DNA from: Myxococcota bacterium
Lineage (GTDB): Bacteria > Myxococcota > Polyangia > GCA-2747355 > JAKLHH01
Assembly (NCBI GenBank): GCA_022710245.1
Contig: JAKLHH010000062.1
Coordinates: 1 to 14,200, forward strand
Reading direction: 5' to 3'
Length of the DNA: 14,200 bases
Below are positions 8,401 to 13,500 of this stretch, piece after piece (position 1 is the stretch's first letter; every line of letters starts with the position of its first letter). Under the pieces are notes generated by a model that was not told the DNA's origin, did not search any database, and saw only the letters and a program-made list of their open reading frames with translations. A program made the translations under genes and the position numbers.

Positions 8401-8551
8401 CCCTGCCCTCGCGGGCCGGCTCGCCCTCGGGCTTGCGCGCGCTCTGGCGCGAGCGCTCCCGCTTGCCCTCGTCCCGGGCACGCCCGCGCGGCTTCTCGTC
8501 CTCTGACGTTTTCTTGCCTATTTTCCGGTTCTTGCGCACCTGGGTCGACAC
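5438..8551 (-). CDS. ftsK: FtsK/SpoIIIE DNA translocase
   Basis: 1037 aa. FtsK is the septal, membrane-anchored ATPase that pumps chromosomal DNA and aids dimer resolution at division. After a basic N-terminus come four membrane helices (about 57-79, 99-121, 142-161, 181-207), then a Pro/Ala/acidic linker to about residue 490. The motor follows: Walker A GATGAGKS at 639-646, [18 protein letters not shown], Walker B [12 protein letters not shown] with D832-E833, then [22 protein letters not shown]. The last ~60 residues are the gamma winged helix that reads orienting DNA sites ([20 protein letters not shown]). Between YNRKVEKL (726-733) and the Walker B strand lies a low-complexity insertion of about 80 residues. 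The start is GTG with only a weak ribosome binding site; a near-consensus promoter lies 51 bp upstream. It appears monocistronic and converges on the Cys-rich lipoprotein. Confidence 0.96.
   Translation of the reverse strand: [1037 protein letters not shown]
7351..7399 (-). repeat. 18-bp tandem repeat inside ftsK linker
   Basis: Two full and one partial copies of an 18-bp unit (plus strand CGCGGGTCGCGCCGGTCG) encode GATRAT repeated at about residues 385-401 of FtsK. The period is a multiple of three, so length changes keep the frame. It lies in the disordered linker, where such variation should be tolerated. Confidence 0.85.
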
Positions 8552-8601
8552 CGCTTTCGGGCTGGTCCGCCTCCCACGCGTATCCTACCTGGTACTACCT
8601 C

Positions 8602-8631
8602 ATCATACCCCCAGCCTCGCGCCGATGTCAA
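8602..8631 (-). promoter_or_regulatory. Sigma-70-type promoter for ftsK
   Basis: On the minus strand, TTGACA (8631-8626) is followed after 18 bp by TATGAT (8607-8602): six of six and five of six matches to the housekeeping consensus. Transcription would start near 8595 and give a leader of about 45 nt before the ftsK GTG. It is the best-matching promoter in the window. Confidence 0.7.
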
Positions 8632-8653
8632 AACCCTCGCTGCCCCTTCGCGC

Positions 8654-8682
8654 TTGCTGCCGCGGGGAGAAGTGGCTATCCT
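8654..8682 (+). promoter_or_regulatory. Candidate promoter for the OmpA-like lipoprotein
   Basis: TTGCTG (8654-8659) and TATCCT (8677-8682) are 17 bp apart, 52 bp before the ATG at 8735. The match is modest (three and four of six), but the spacing and position suit the divergent gene. Confidence 0.35.
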
Positions 8683-8734
8683 CACCCCCGCTTTCAACTC
8701 AGCTTGGCTGACTCTAAAAGGAGGATACGTCCCG

Positions 8735-9475
8735 ATGAGAATCACCCTGATCGCCATGGCGCTGGCTCTGCTTGGCGCGTGCGGCATCCCGCAGGAGCAG
8801 TACGACGCGCTGGACAACGACCTCAAGGCCTGCAAGGGGAACCTGGCCTCGACCAAGGAGAAGCTGAGCCTCACCGAGGGCGACAAGAACAAGCTGGCCC
8901 AGGAGGTGGAGGCGAAGAAGAAGCAGATCGCCGGCCTCGACAAGGAGATGGCCGCCAAGAAGAAGGAGCTCGAGGCGCTTCGCAAGGCCCAGGCCGCGGC
9001 TGACGAGCGGGCCAAGGTCTACAAGCAGCTGATGGCCCGCCTGCAGTCCATGATCACCTCCGGCAAGATCGCGGTGGAGATCCGCAAGGGCCGCATGATC
9101 GTGAAGCTCTCCGACAAGATCCTCTTCGACCCGGGCAAGACCAAGCTGAAGGAGGACGGCCAGGGCGCCCTGAAGCAGGTCGCCGCGGCGCTCAAGGACA
9201 TCACGGACCGCGACTTCCTGGTCGCCGGCCACACGGACAACATCCCGATCAAGTCGAAGCAGTTCAAGTCCAACTGGGAGCTCTCGGCGGCCCGCGGCGT
9301 CGAGGTCGTGCGCTTCCTGCAGGGCGAGGGCGTCGATCCGAAGCACCTCGGCGCGGCCGGCTACTCCGAGTACGATCCGGTCGGTGACAATAACGACGAC
9401 GAGGGCCGCAAGACGAACCGCCGCATCGAGATCGTCCTGATGCCGAACATCGAGGAGATGCCGAAGCTCGACTAG
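8735..9475 (+). CDS. OmpA-family peptidoglycan-binding lipoprotein
   Basis: 246 aa. The lipobox LLGAC predicts lipidation at Cys16. Residues about 22-95 are a Lys/Glu/Ala-rich coiled coil, and residues about 110-236 are an OmpA C-terminal domain. Key features are GHTDN (165-169), NWELSAARG (180-188), AAGYSEYDPV and KTNRRIEIVL. By analogy with OmpA, Asp168 and Arg187 should contact the diaminopimelate of peptidoglycan. The likely role is tethering the envelope to the cell wall; the MotB/Pal-like domain could also belong to a motility or trafficking complex. The frame opens further upstream, but the ATG at 8735 is chosen because AAGGAGG lies 10 bases before it and the signal peptide starts there. 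It diverges from ftsK and is followed by a C-rich tract and a tRNA gene. Confidence 0.9.
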   Translation: MRITLIAMALALLGACGIPQEQYDALDNDLKACKGNLASTKEKLSLTEGDKNKLAQEVEAKKKQIAGLDKEMAAKKKELEALRKAQAAADERAKVYKQLMARLQSMITSGKIAVEIRKGRMIVKLSDKILFDPGKTKLKEDGQGALKQVAAALKDITDRDFLVAGHTDNIPIKSKQFKSNWELSAARGVEVVRFLQGEGVDPKHLGAAGYSEYDPVGDNNDDEGRKTNRRIEIVLMPNIEEMPKLD

Positions 9476-9560
9476 CTCCGGCTGGTCCGCTCCGCGCGCT
9501 CGTCCCTCCGCTCGTCCCCGTCCCGCTCGTCCCCGCTCCCGGTCCTTCATCCCCCAACAA
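9476..9560 (+). other. Pyrimidine-rich tract after the OmpA-like gene
   Basis: The plus strand is rich in C and T and poor in A, with three near-copies of CGCTCGTCCC at about 9498-9535. No hairpin with a T-tract is visible. C-rich, G-poor RNA behind a stop codon is the kind of sequence Rho loads on, so Rho-dependent termination is possible. Confidence 0.3.
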
Positions 9561-9588
9561 AACCAGCCCTGCCCGGCCATCGAGGCTG

Positions 9589-9617
9589 TTGACTTCGTCT
9601 GCCGTGGATGCTATCCA
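9589..9617 (+). promoter_or_regulatory. Candidate promoter for tRNA-Ala
   Basis: TTGACT (9589-9594) and TATCCA (9612-9617) are 17 bp apart. The -35 box matches five of six bases, the -10 box only three. The predicted start lies about 5 nt before the tRNA, giving a very short leader. Confidence 0.5.
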
Positions 9618-9629
9618 GCAACACGGTCT

Positions 9630-9702
9630 GGGGCTGTAGCTCAGTTGGGAGAGCGCCAGAATCGCACTCTGGAGGTCGCGCGTTCGATCCGCGTCAGCTC
9701 CA
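9630..9702 (+). tRNA. tRNA-Ala (anticodon CGC)
   Basis: The 73 nt fold into a full cloverleaf: acceptor stem GGGGCTG with CAGCTCC, D stem GCTC/GAGC, anticodon stem CCAGA/TCTGG with loop ATCGCAC (anticodon CGC at 9663-9665), and T arm GCGCG-TTCGATC-CGCGT. The acceptor has the G3:U70 wobble pair that marks alanine tRNAs, which confirms the identity. The discriminator is A73. The genome continues with CCC, so the terminal CCA is not encoded and must be added after transcription. It reads the GCG codon, which is frequent in this GC-rich genome. Confidence 0.96.
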
Positions 9703-9712
9703 CCCAGACCCG

Positions 9713-9745
9713 AGGCGTCCTGCGCGAGCAGGACGCCTTTTTTTT
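9713..9745 (+). terminator. Intrinsic terminator behind tRNA-Ala
   Basis: Perfect 11-bp stem (AGGCGTCCTGC with GCAGGACGCCT), GCGA tetraloop and a run of eight T (9738-9745). It begins 10 nt after the tRNA and ends only 13 nt before the start of the next gene, so it forms the leader of that gene if transcripts read through. Confidence 0.93.
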
Positions 9746-9758
9746 GCCTGGAGTGTCC

Positions 9759-10817
9759 ATGAGGTCGTGGACCGCCGCGCTCGCCCTCAGCCTCGTGTCC
9801 CTGGCCGGCTGCCACTGGCTGCTTCCCTTCGAGACCGCGGGGGCCCGCGATCAGGGCGCGGCCGACGCGCCTCGCCGGGACGGGCCACGCCTCGACGCAG
9901 CCCACCTCGACGCGCCCCGCCTTGACGGGCCGGGGGGCGACACGCGGCCGTCGGACGCGAAGCCTGTCGACGCGAAACCTGTCGCGGACGCCAAGCCTGT
10001 CGCGGACGCCAAACCTGCGTCGGATACGAAGCCTGCTCCGGATACGAAGCCTGCTCCGGACACCAAGCCTGTCGCCGACGCGAAGCCTGCTCCGGACACC
10101 AAGCCTGCCCCGGACACCAAGCCTGCCCCGGACACCAAGCCTGGCGGGAGCCTCTGTCAGGGCCTCCTGCTCTACGTGAGTTGCGACGGGAGCGCGAACG
10201 GCCGCGACGCGGCGGGCCAGACTGCCACGGCGACGCTGGACACCGTCGGAGGCGGGGGCATCTCGCTCCAGCCCGGCGGCCTGATCAACGCGGAGTGCAA
10301 GCTGACCGGCATGAGCAAGCTCCGCTACCCCACCTTCACCGTCCCGACCGCCGCGGGGACCGTGGCCATGTGGACAAGGCTCTCGCAGAGCTTCCCTCCC
10401 GGCTTTGACCTCTCGTGGCACTGCACGAGCGCCGGCGCCCCCTTCTTCGTCTACGAGCCTACGGCGAACACCCTCCATGCCAGCGCCAACGGCCTGAACC
10501 CGACCCTGCTCGCACCGTGGGCGACCAGCTGGGCCCAGTCTGCGTGGAACCACCTGGTCACGACCTGGGCCCTGTCGCCACGCAAGCTGGGCGTCGCGCT
10601 CAACGGCTCGTCGCTGATGAACGACGGCAGCAGCACCACCATGCCGCCCGACCCATCTGGCACGCTCATCCTCGGCGGGAGCTCGGCCACCACCGCGGAC
10701 TACGCCTTCGACGAGATCGCCGTCTGGGATCGCGTCCTGACCTCGACGGAGATCTACACGCTCTACCAGCTCGGCGTGAACAAGCAGGCGCTCAAGGCGT
10801 ACTGCAGTATCCCGTAG
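9759..10817 (+). CDS. Predicted lipoprotein with LamG-like domain
   Basis: 352 aa. The signal peptide ends in SLAGC, so lipidation is predicted at Cys18. Residues about 28-65 are Asp/Pro/Arg-rich (LDAPRLDGP), and residues 66-128 are a hexapeptide repeat (DTKPAP and variants). The remainder resembles a concanavalin A-like/LamG jelly-roll: LLLYVSCDGS at its start, GTVAMWTRL, WNHLVTTW, and near the end DEIAVWDRVLTSTEIYTLYQLG (from about 318), a hallmark of LamG-like domains. Such domains bind sugars or proteins, so a surface-binding role is plausible. The frame stays open through the terminator and tRNA, but the ATG at 9759 is chosen: GGAG lies five bases upstream and the signal peptide starts there. 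No promoter fits between the terminator and this start. Confidence 0.85.
   Translation: MRSWTAALALSLVSLAGCHWLLPFETAGARDQGAADAPRRDGPRLDAAHLDAPRLDGPGGDTRPSDAKPVDAKPVADAKPVADAKPASDTKPAPDTKPAPDTKPVADAKPAPDTKPAPDTKPAPDTKPGGSLCQGLLLYVSCDGSANGRDAAGQTATATLDTVGGGGISLQPGGLINAECKLTGMSKLRYPTFTVPTAAGTVAMWTRLSQSFPPGFDLSWHCTSAGAPFFVYEPTANTLHASANGLNPTLLAPWATSWAQSAWNHLVTTWALSPRKLGVALNGSSLMNDGSSTTMPPDPSGTLILGGSSATTADYAFDEIAVWDRVLTSTEIYTLYQLGVNKQALKAYCSIP
9954..10143 (+). repeat. 18-bp repeats coding for DTKPAP-type hexapeptides
   Basis: About ten units of 18 bp (the first is 15 bp) follow each other, each encoding D-[AT]-K-P-x-x. Later units are nearly identical (GACACCAAGCCTGCCCCG), earlier ones more diverged, which suggests growth at the 3' side. 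The product is a charged Pro-rich spacer between the lipid anchor and the LamG-like domain. Confidence 0.9.
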
Positions 10818-10822
10818 CGCGT

Positions 10823-10842
10823 CGAGACGCTCGGATGTCTCG
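10823..10842 (+). terminator. Weak hairpin after the LamG-like lipoprotein
   Basis: CGAGAC and GTCTCG can pair across an 8-nt loop just behind the stop at 10817. There is no T-tract, so termination here is doubtful. An overlapping alternative is the palindromic GCGTCGAGACGC at 10819-10830. Confidence 0.2.
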
Positions 10843-10918
10843 GGATGTCCCCAGTCGTCGCCCGGCTCCCACTCGGTGCAGCTCCGTCGAGGCTTCGATT
10901 CAGACGCGCCCTTCAACT

Positions 10919-10946
10919 TTGCATGAGTGACTGGGTGTGCTAGTTC
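10919..10946 (+). promoter_or_regulatory. Weak candidate promoter for the 508-aa lipoprotein
   Basis: TTGCAT (10919-10924) and TAGTTC (10941-10946) are 16 bp apart, 64 bp before the ATG at 11011. Both boxes match poorly. It is listed because the stretch is unusually AT-rich for this region and correctly placed. Confidence 0.2.
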
Positions 10947-11010
10947 CGTCGAGCGTCCCTTCACAGCATCAGCAGGTCAGCACGATGACGGTCACAGGAG
11001 GTTGAAGATC

Positions 11011-12537
11011 ATGAGGGAATTCGTCTGCGTCGGCATCGCCATCTCTGCGCTTCTCGTCGGCGCCTGCAGCGACGACACGAAGCTGACCAAGAGTGACACG
11101 AAGACGGTCAAGCTCGACAAGGGTGTGGAAGCGGACACCGCGGCGCTGCCCGACGCCGCGCCGGGCAAGGAGGCCGGCAAACCGGACGCTCCGCCCGTGA
11201 AGCTGGACACGACGCCAGGCAAGGTTGATACAACCGTGGCCAAGGTCGACAAGGGTGCGCAGGCGGACATGCACGCGCTGCCCGAGGCGTCGCCGGGCAA
11301 GGACGCCGGCAAGGACGCTGGCAAGCCGGATGGCCCTCCGGGTCAGTGCACTTCGGCTGTGATCGGCAAGGTCTGCACGCAGAGCGGGGGGGAGTGTGGC
11401 GCCGCGGGATCCTGCCTCCTCACCTCCGCCACCGCTGGTGTCTGCGGCTGCACCTGCACCGCGGACGATCCGCAGACGTCGCTGGTGAACGAGGACAGCT
11501 GCCCCGACCTGGCCAAGAATATTTGCGTGCCGGTTCCGCTGACCAGCGGCACGACCTACAACATCTGCATGCGCAAGTGCGCCCCGAAGCTCGGCGCCAA
11601 TGACTGCGAGGCCGGCGTCTCCTGCGAGCCGCTCTCCGCGGCGCAGTTCGACATCGAGAGCCCGGTCTGCATCTTCGCGGGCTGCGCCGCCAACTCCGAC
11701 TGCCAGGTCAACACCGGCGTGAAGTGCACCATCGCCACCCCGACCGCCTGCAAGGCGGCCGAGAAGTGCCTGCCCGAGAAGACCGGCGACACCGAGGGCC
11801 TCTGCATCGCCGCCGGCGTCTGCGACACCACGAGCGGTCTCTGCGACAAGCACACCCTCGGCAAGGCGGGCGCGAAGGTCGGTGACCCCTGCAAGTCGGA
11901 CCTGGACTGCGATGGCCAGATGATGTGCTTCCCCGAGACGGATCGGTCGACGCTCAAGAAGGGTGGCCAGAGCTGCGCTGACAGCAGCGAGTGCTGCAGC
12001 GGGGTCTGCGGCGCGACCAAGAAGTGCACCACGGGCCTCTGCACCACCCTGTGGCGCGGCGGGTACTGCACGATCCTGAACTGCCACTACGCCAAGACCT
12101 TCACCCTCAAGGCCTGCCCGACCGGCTCGGCCTGCGCGAACCTCTGGTCCTCGGGCGCCTGCATGAAGGCCTGCGACATGACCAAGGCGGGAGACTGTCG
12201 CGGCACCGCGACCGACCTCTACGGCGACTACGAGTGCCGTCGCTGGGGTAACCTGGTCTTCGGCGCAGCCATGATCCCCGGCGTCGATCCTGATTCAAGC
12301 GGCAAGGCCCCCGCGGTCTGCGACGCAGGTCCGAACCTCTCCTGCGACGACCTGGCCGCCTCCACGATGGACTGCAGCGTGGTCGGCAACGACGAGACCG
12401 GCGCGACCAACCCGACCAACATGGTCTGCCGCAAGCTCGACGGCACCAAGACCACCAGCCAGACCGACCCGACCGGGTTCTGCTTCGACGACACCGCGTC
12501 CGGCACGCAGTACCGCAGCCCGCTGCCCACCCCGTAG
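11011..12537 (+). CDS. Large Cys-rich predicted lipoprotein
   Basis: 508 aa. The lipobox LLVGAC predicts lipidation at Cys19. Residues about 20-112 are a Lys/Asp/Pro/Ala linker that contains an internal duplication (copies near 33-62 and 78-110). The rest has many cysteines: GGECGAAGSCLL, CGCTCTADDP, GDPCKSDLDCDGQMMC, SCADSSECCSGVCGATKKC (a knottin-like spacing), then a C-terminal part with ACPTGSACANLW and DYECRRWGN. The layout is a membrane-anchored, disulfide-rich surface protein, similar in style to the lipoprotein at 4178-5125 but without obvious full-length similarity. No catalytic motif is visible. AGGAGG lies nine bases before the ATG at 11011, which decides the start over upstream codons in the same frame. 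Confidence 0.87.
   Translation: MREFVCVGIAISALLVGACSDDTKLTKSDTKTVKLDKGVEADTAALPDAAPGKEAGKPDAPPVKLDTTPGKVDTTVAKVDKGAQADMHALPEASPGKDAGKDAGKPDGPPGQCTSAVIGKVCTQSGGECGAAGSCLLTSATAGVCGCTCTADDPQTSLVNEDSCPDLAKNICVPVPLTSGTTYNICMRKCAPKLGANDCEAGVSCEPLSAAQFDIESPVCIFAGCAANSDCQVNTGVKCTIATPTACKAAEKCLPEKTGDTEGLCIAAGVCDTTSGLCDKHTLGKAGAKVGDPCKSDLDCDGQMMCFPETDRSTLKKGGQSCADSSECCSGVCGATKKCTTGLCTTLWRGGYCTILNCHYAKTFTLKACPTGSACANLWSSGACMKACDMTKAGDCRGTATDLYGDYECRRWGNLVFGAAMIPGVDPDSSGKAPAVCDAGPNLSCDDLAASTMDCSVVGNDETGATNPTNMVCRKLDGTKTTSQTDPTGFCFDDTASGTQYRSPLPTP
11107..11340 (+). repeat. Internal 132-bp-period duplication in lipoprotein linker
   Basis: Residues 33-62 and 78-110 of the 508-aa lipoprotein are diverged copies offset by 44 residues: VKLDKGVEADTAALPDAAPG against AKVDKGAQADMHALPEASPG, each followed by K-[ED]-AGKPDxPP. 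The second copy has an extra DAGK. The copies differ at many bases, so the duplication is not recent. Confidence 0.8.
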
Positions 12538-12553
12538 CTTCTCCGCCCGAGGC

Positions 12554-12570
12554 GCGAGGACCCTCCTCGC
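12554..12570 (+). terminator. Hairpin after the 508-aa lipoprotein
   Basis: GCGAGGA and TCCTCGC form a perfect 7-bp stem over a CCC loop, 16 nt behind the stop. The following TCCTCGTCGTCGTTCTT is pyrimidine-rich but lacks a continuous T run, so it is at best a weak intrinsic terminator. Confidence 0.35.
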
Positions 12571-12802
12571 TCCTCGTCGTCGTTCTTCAGACACGGCTCT
12601 CCAGGCTCCCGCACGCTGGGGTCGACACCTACGACTCGCATCCCCATCCCCGACGGTGCCGGCCCCTCGGAGGCGCTGGCCGCGCTCCTGCCGTGGCTGG
12701 CGGTGGGCATCGACCGCTGCGGCGGACTCCGCGGCCTGACCCGACGACGGGACGTGTGCCAGCTGAAAGATCGCGCGGCCCCCGCCCCGACCGCCACCCG
12801 CT

Positions 12803-12817
12803 TGTGCGTCACGCACA
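12803..12817. promoter_or_regulatory. Perfect palindrome, candidate operator
   Basis: TGTGCGT-C-ACGCACA has 7-bp arms around a single central base. The one-base centre is too tight for an RNA hairpin, so a dimeric DNA-binding protein is the more natural reader. It is 283 bp before the csbD start. The regulator is unknown. Confidence 0.4.
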
Positions 12818-12955
12818 GATCCTGAGCCCTGACCGCCGGAGTTGCAGAACGCGACGAGCGGCTGGCACGTCGCAACGCCGTGAACCGTCGCACTGCCCCC
12901 TGAAGAGCACTGTTCGCGGCCCGCTCGTGCGGCCCGACGGCGAGACTGCAAGGAG

Positions 12956-12973
12956 GCTGTCATCGCTGACAGC
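12956..12973. promoter_or_regulatory. Perfect inverted repeat upstream of csbD promoter
   Basis: GCTGTCA-TCGC-TGACAGC has perfect 7-bp arms with a 4-bp centre, ending 14 bp before the candidate -35 box at 12988. That position suits an activator site. As RNA it could also form a tetraloop hairpin. Confidence 0.4.
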
Positions 12974-12987
12974 GGATGCGACCTGGT

Positions 12988-13012
12988 GGAACGGAAGATG
13001 CTACCTGGTGTT
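12988..13012 (+). promoter_or_regulatory. ECF-sigma-like promoter for csbD cluster
   Basis: GGAAC (12988-12992), 16 bp, then TGTT (13009-13012). The GGAAC -35 box is the hallmark of many extracytoplasmic-function sigma factors, and GGAAC-N16/17-CGTT is the general-stress consensus in alphaproteobacteria. This is not an alphaproteobacterium by my reading, so the match is only suggestive. The leader to csbD would be about 80 nt. Confidence 0.3.
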
Positions 13013-13036
13013 CGAGGAATCGCCCTTCATCGCGGA

Positions 13037-13051
13037 GCCTCCGAAGGAGGC
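13037..13051 (+). other. Small hairpin in csbD leader
   Basis: GCCTCC and GGAGGC pair across a GAA loop, about 50 nt before the csbD start. The right arm contains a GGAGG sequence with no start codon in range, so it is probably not a ribosome binding site. It could affect leader stability. Confidence 0.25.
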
Positions 13052-13099
13052 GCGCAGGGCGACTTCAGGTTGCGTGAGCACAAACGAAAGGGGCAACAC

Positions 13100-13285
13100 A
13101 TGGGCGAGCTGATCGACAAGACCAAGGGCAAGATCAAGCAGGCAGTGGCCGACCTGACGGGCGACAAGAAGCTCAAGCGGGAGGGCGAGAGGGACGAGCT
13201 CAAGGGTCGGGTCGAAGGGGTGGTCGACGCCGTGAAGGACGCGGCGAAGGACGCCAAGAAGACGATCAAGGATGCGGTGAAGTAG
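13100..13285 (+). CDS. csbD: CsbD family general stress protein
   Basis: 61 aa, a typical length. The sequence has the family pattern: KTKGKIKQAVADLTGDKKLKREGERDELKGR, then an amphipathic Lys/Asp/Ala/Val helix (VEGVVDAVKDAAKDAKKTIKDAVK). CsbD proteins are small, hydrophilic, soluble and induced by general stress in many bacteria; their molecular job is not established. The frame is open further upstream, but the ATG at 13100 is supported by AAGGGG about six bases before it and by where the family similarity begins. It leads a co-oriented group with a 29-aa membrane peptide and a YtxH-like protein. An ECF-like promoter and an inverted repeat lie upstream. Confidence 0.93.
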   Translation: MGELIDKTKGKIKQAVADLTGDKKLKREGERDELKGRVEGVVDAVKDAAKDAKKTIKDAVK

Positions 13286-13302
13286 CAGGCGTTCCTTCGA
13301 CT

Positions 13303-13328
13303 GAACGAACGAACGAACGAACGAACGA
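13303..13328 (+). repeat. (GAAC)6 microsatellite between csbD and small membrane gene
   Basis: Six perfect GAAC tetranucleotides (13303-13326) plus GA, 17 bp behind the csbD stop and 20 bp before the next start. Perfect tetranucleotide tracts are prone to slipped-strand changes. Being intergenic, a change would alter spacing in the leader, not a reading frame. Confidence 0.95.
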
Positions 13329-13348
13329 GCTGTGAAGGGAGAAGCATC

Positions 13349-13438
13349 ATGAGCACCGGAATGATCATCCTCCTTGTCCTGCTGGCCGTCTTTCTGTTTG
13401 GCGGTGGCGGCTTCTACTGGAGCAGGCGTCGACGGTAG
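13349..13438 (+). CDS. 29-aa single-span membrane peptide
   Basis: An ATG frame encodes MSTGMIILLVLLAVFLFGGG then GFYWSRRRR and a TAG. It has one hydrophobic helix (about residues 5-23), a Gly-rich end, and a positively charged tail that should stay in the cytoplasm. GGGAGA lies six bases before the ATG, and every codon is compatible with the local usage. Very small proteins of this type (DUF3309-like and relatives) are often found beside csbD in proteobacteria; I recall that pattern but cannot check the family here. It probably belongs to the same stress-related transcript. Confidence 0.7.
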   Translation: MSTGMIILLVLLAVFLFGGGGFYWSRRRR

Positions 13439-13444
13439 GCGCGC

Positions 13445-13469
13445 TCGCTGCGGCTGACGCCGCAAGCGA
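13445..13469 (+). other. Hairpin after the 29-aa membrane gene
   Basis: TCGCTGCGGC pairs with GCCGCA plus GCGA, with one bulged A and a TGAC loop, giving ten base pairs. There is no T-tract. It may protect the upstream message or act as a weak attenuator before the YtxH-like gene. Confidence 0.3.
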
Positions 13470-13500
13470 AGCCACACTGCGAGGCGGGCGCGCAGGAACC

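Larger units (their letters stand above)
12571..13099 (+). other. Gene-less region upstream of csbD
   Basis: I find no convincing gene in these 529 bases. The plus frame of the preceding lipoprotein stays open from its stop to a TGA at 12823 but has no ATG, and other open frames in both directions give low-complexity Arg/Pro/Ala products without ribosome binding sites. The region does hold two perfect inverted repeats (12803-12817 and 12956-12973), an ECF-like promoter (12988-13012) and a small hairpin (13037-13051). It is therefore more likely regulatory than coding; a non-coding RNA or a decayed gene remains possible. Confidence 0.5.

Noticed and set aside
9630..9702. tRNA-Ala as an integration site of a mobile element
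   Set aside because: No integrase and no repeat of the tRNA 3' end are found in the window, and the next genes look like ordinary chromosomal lipoproteins.
9608..9925. Open frames running through the tRNA gene
   Set aside because: They translate the tRNA and terminator. The cloverleaf with G3:U70 is clear, and the real gene starts at 9759.
12228..12963. Two overlapping minus-strand frames between the 508-aa lipoprotein and csbD
   Set aside because: They overlap the 3' end of a clear gene, lack ribosome binding sites and have no recognisable domain.
12693..13112. 139-codon plus-strand frame ahead of csbD
   Set aside because: The product is Arg/Pro/Ser/Thr-rich without domain pattern and overlaps the csbD start in another frame. 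The region looks regulatory.
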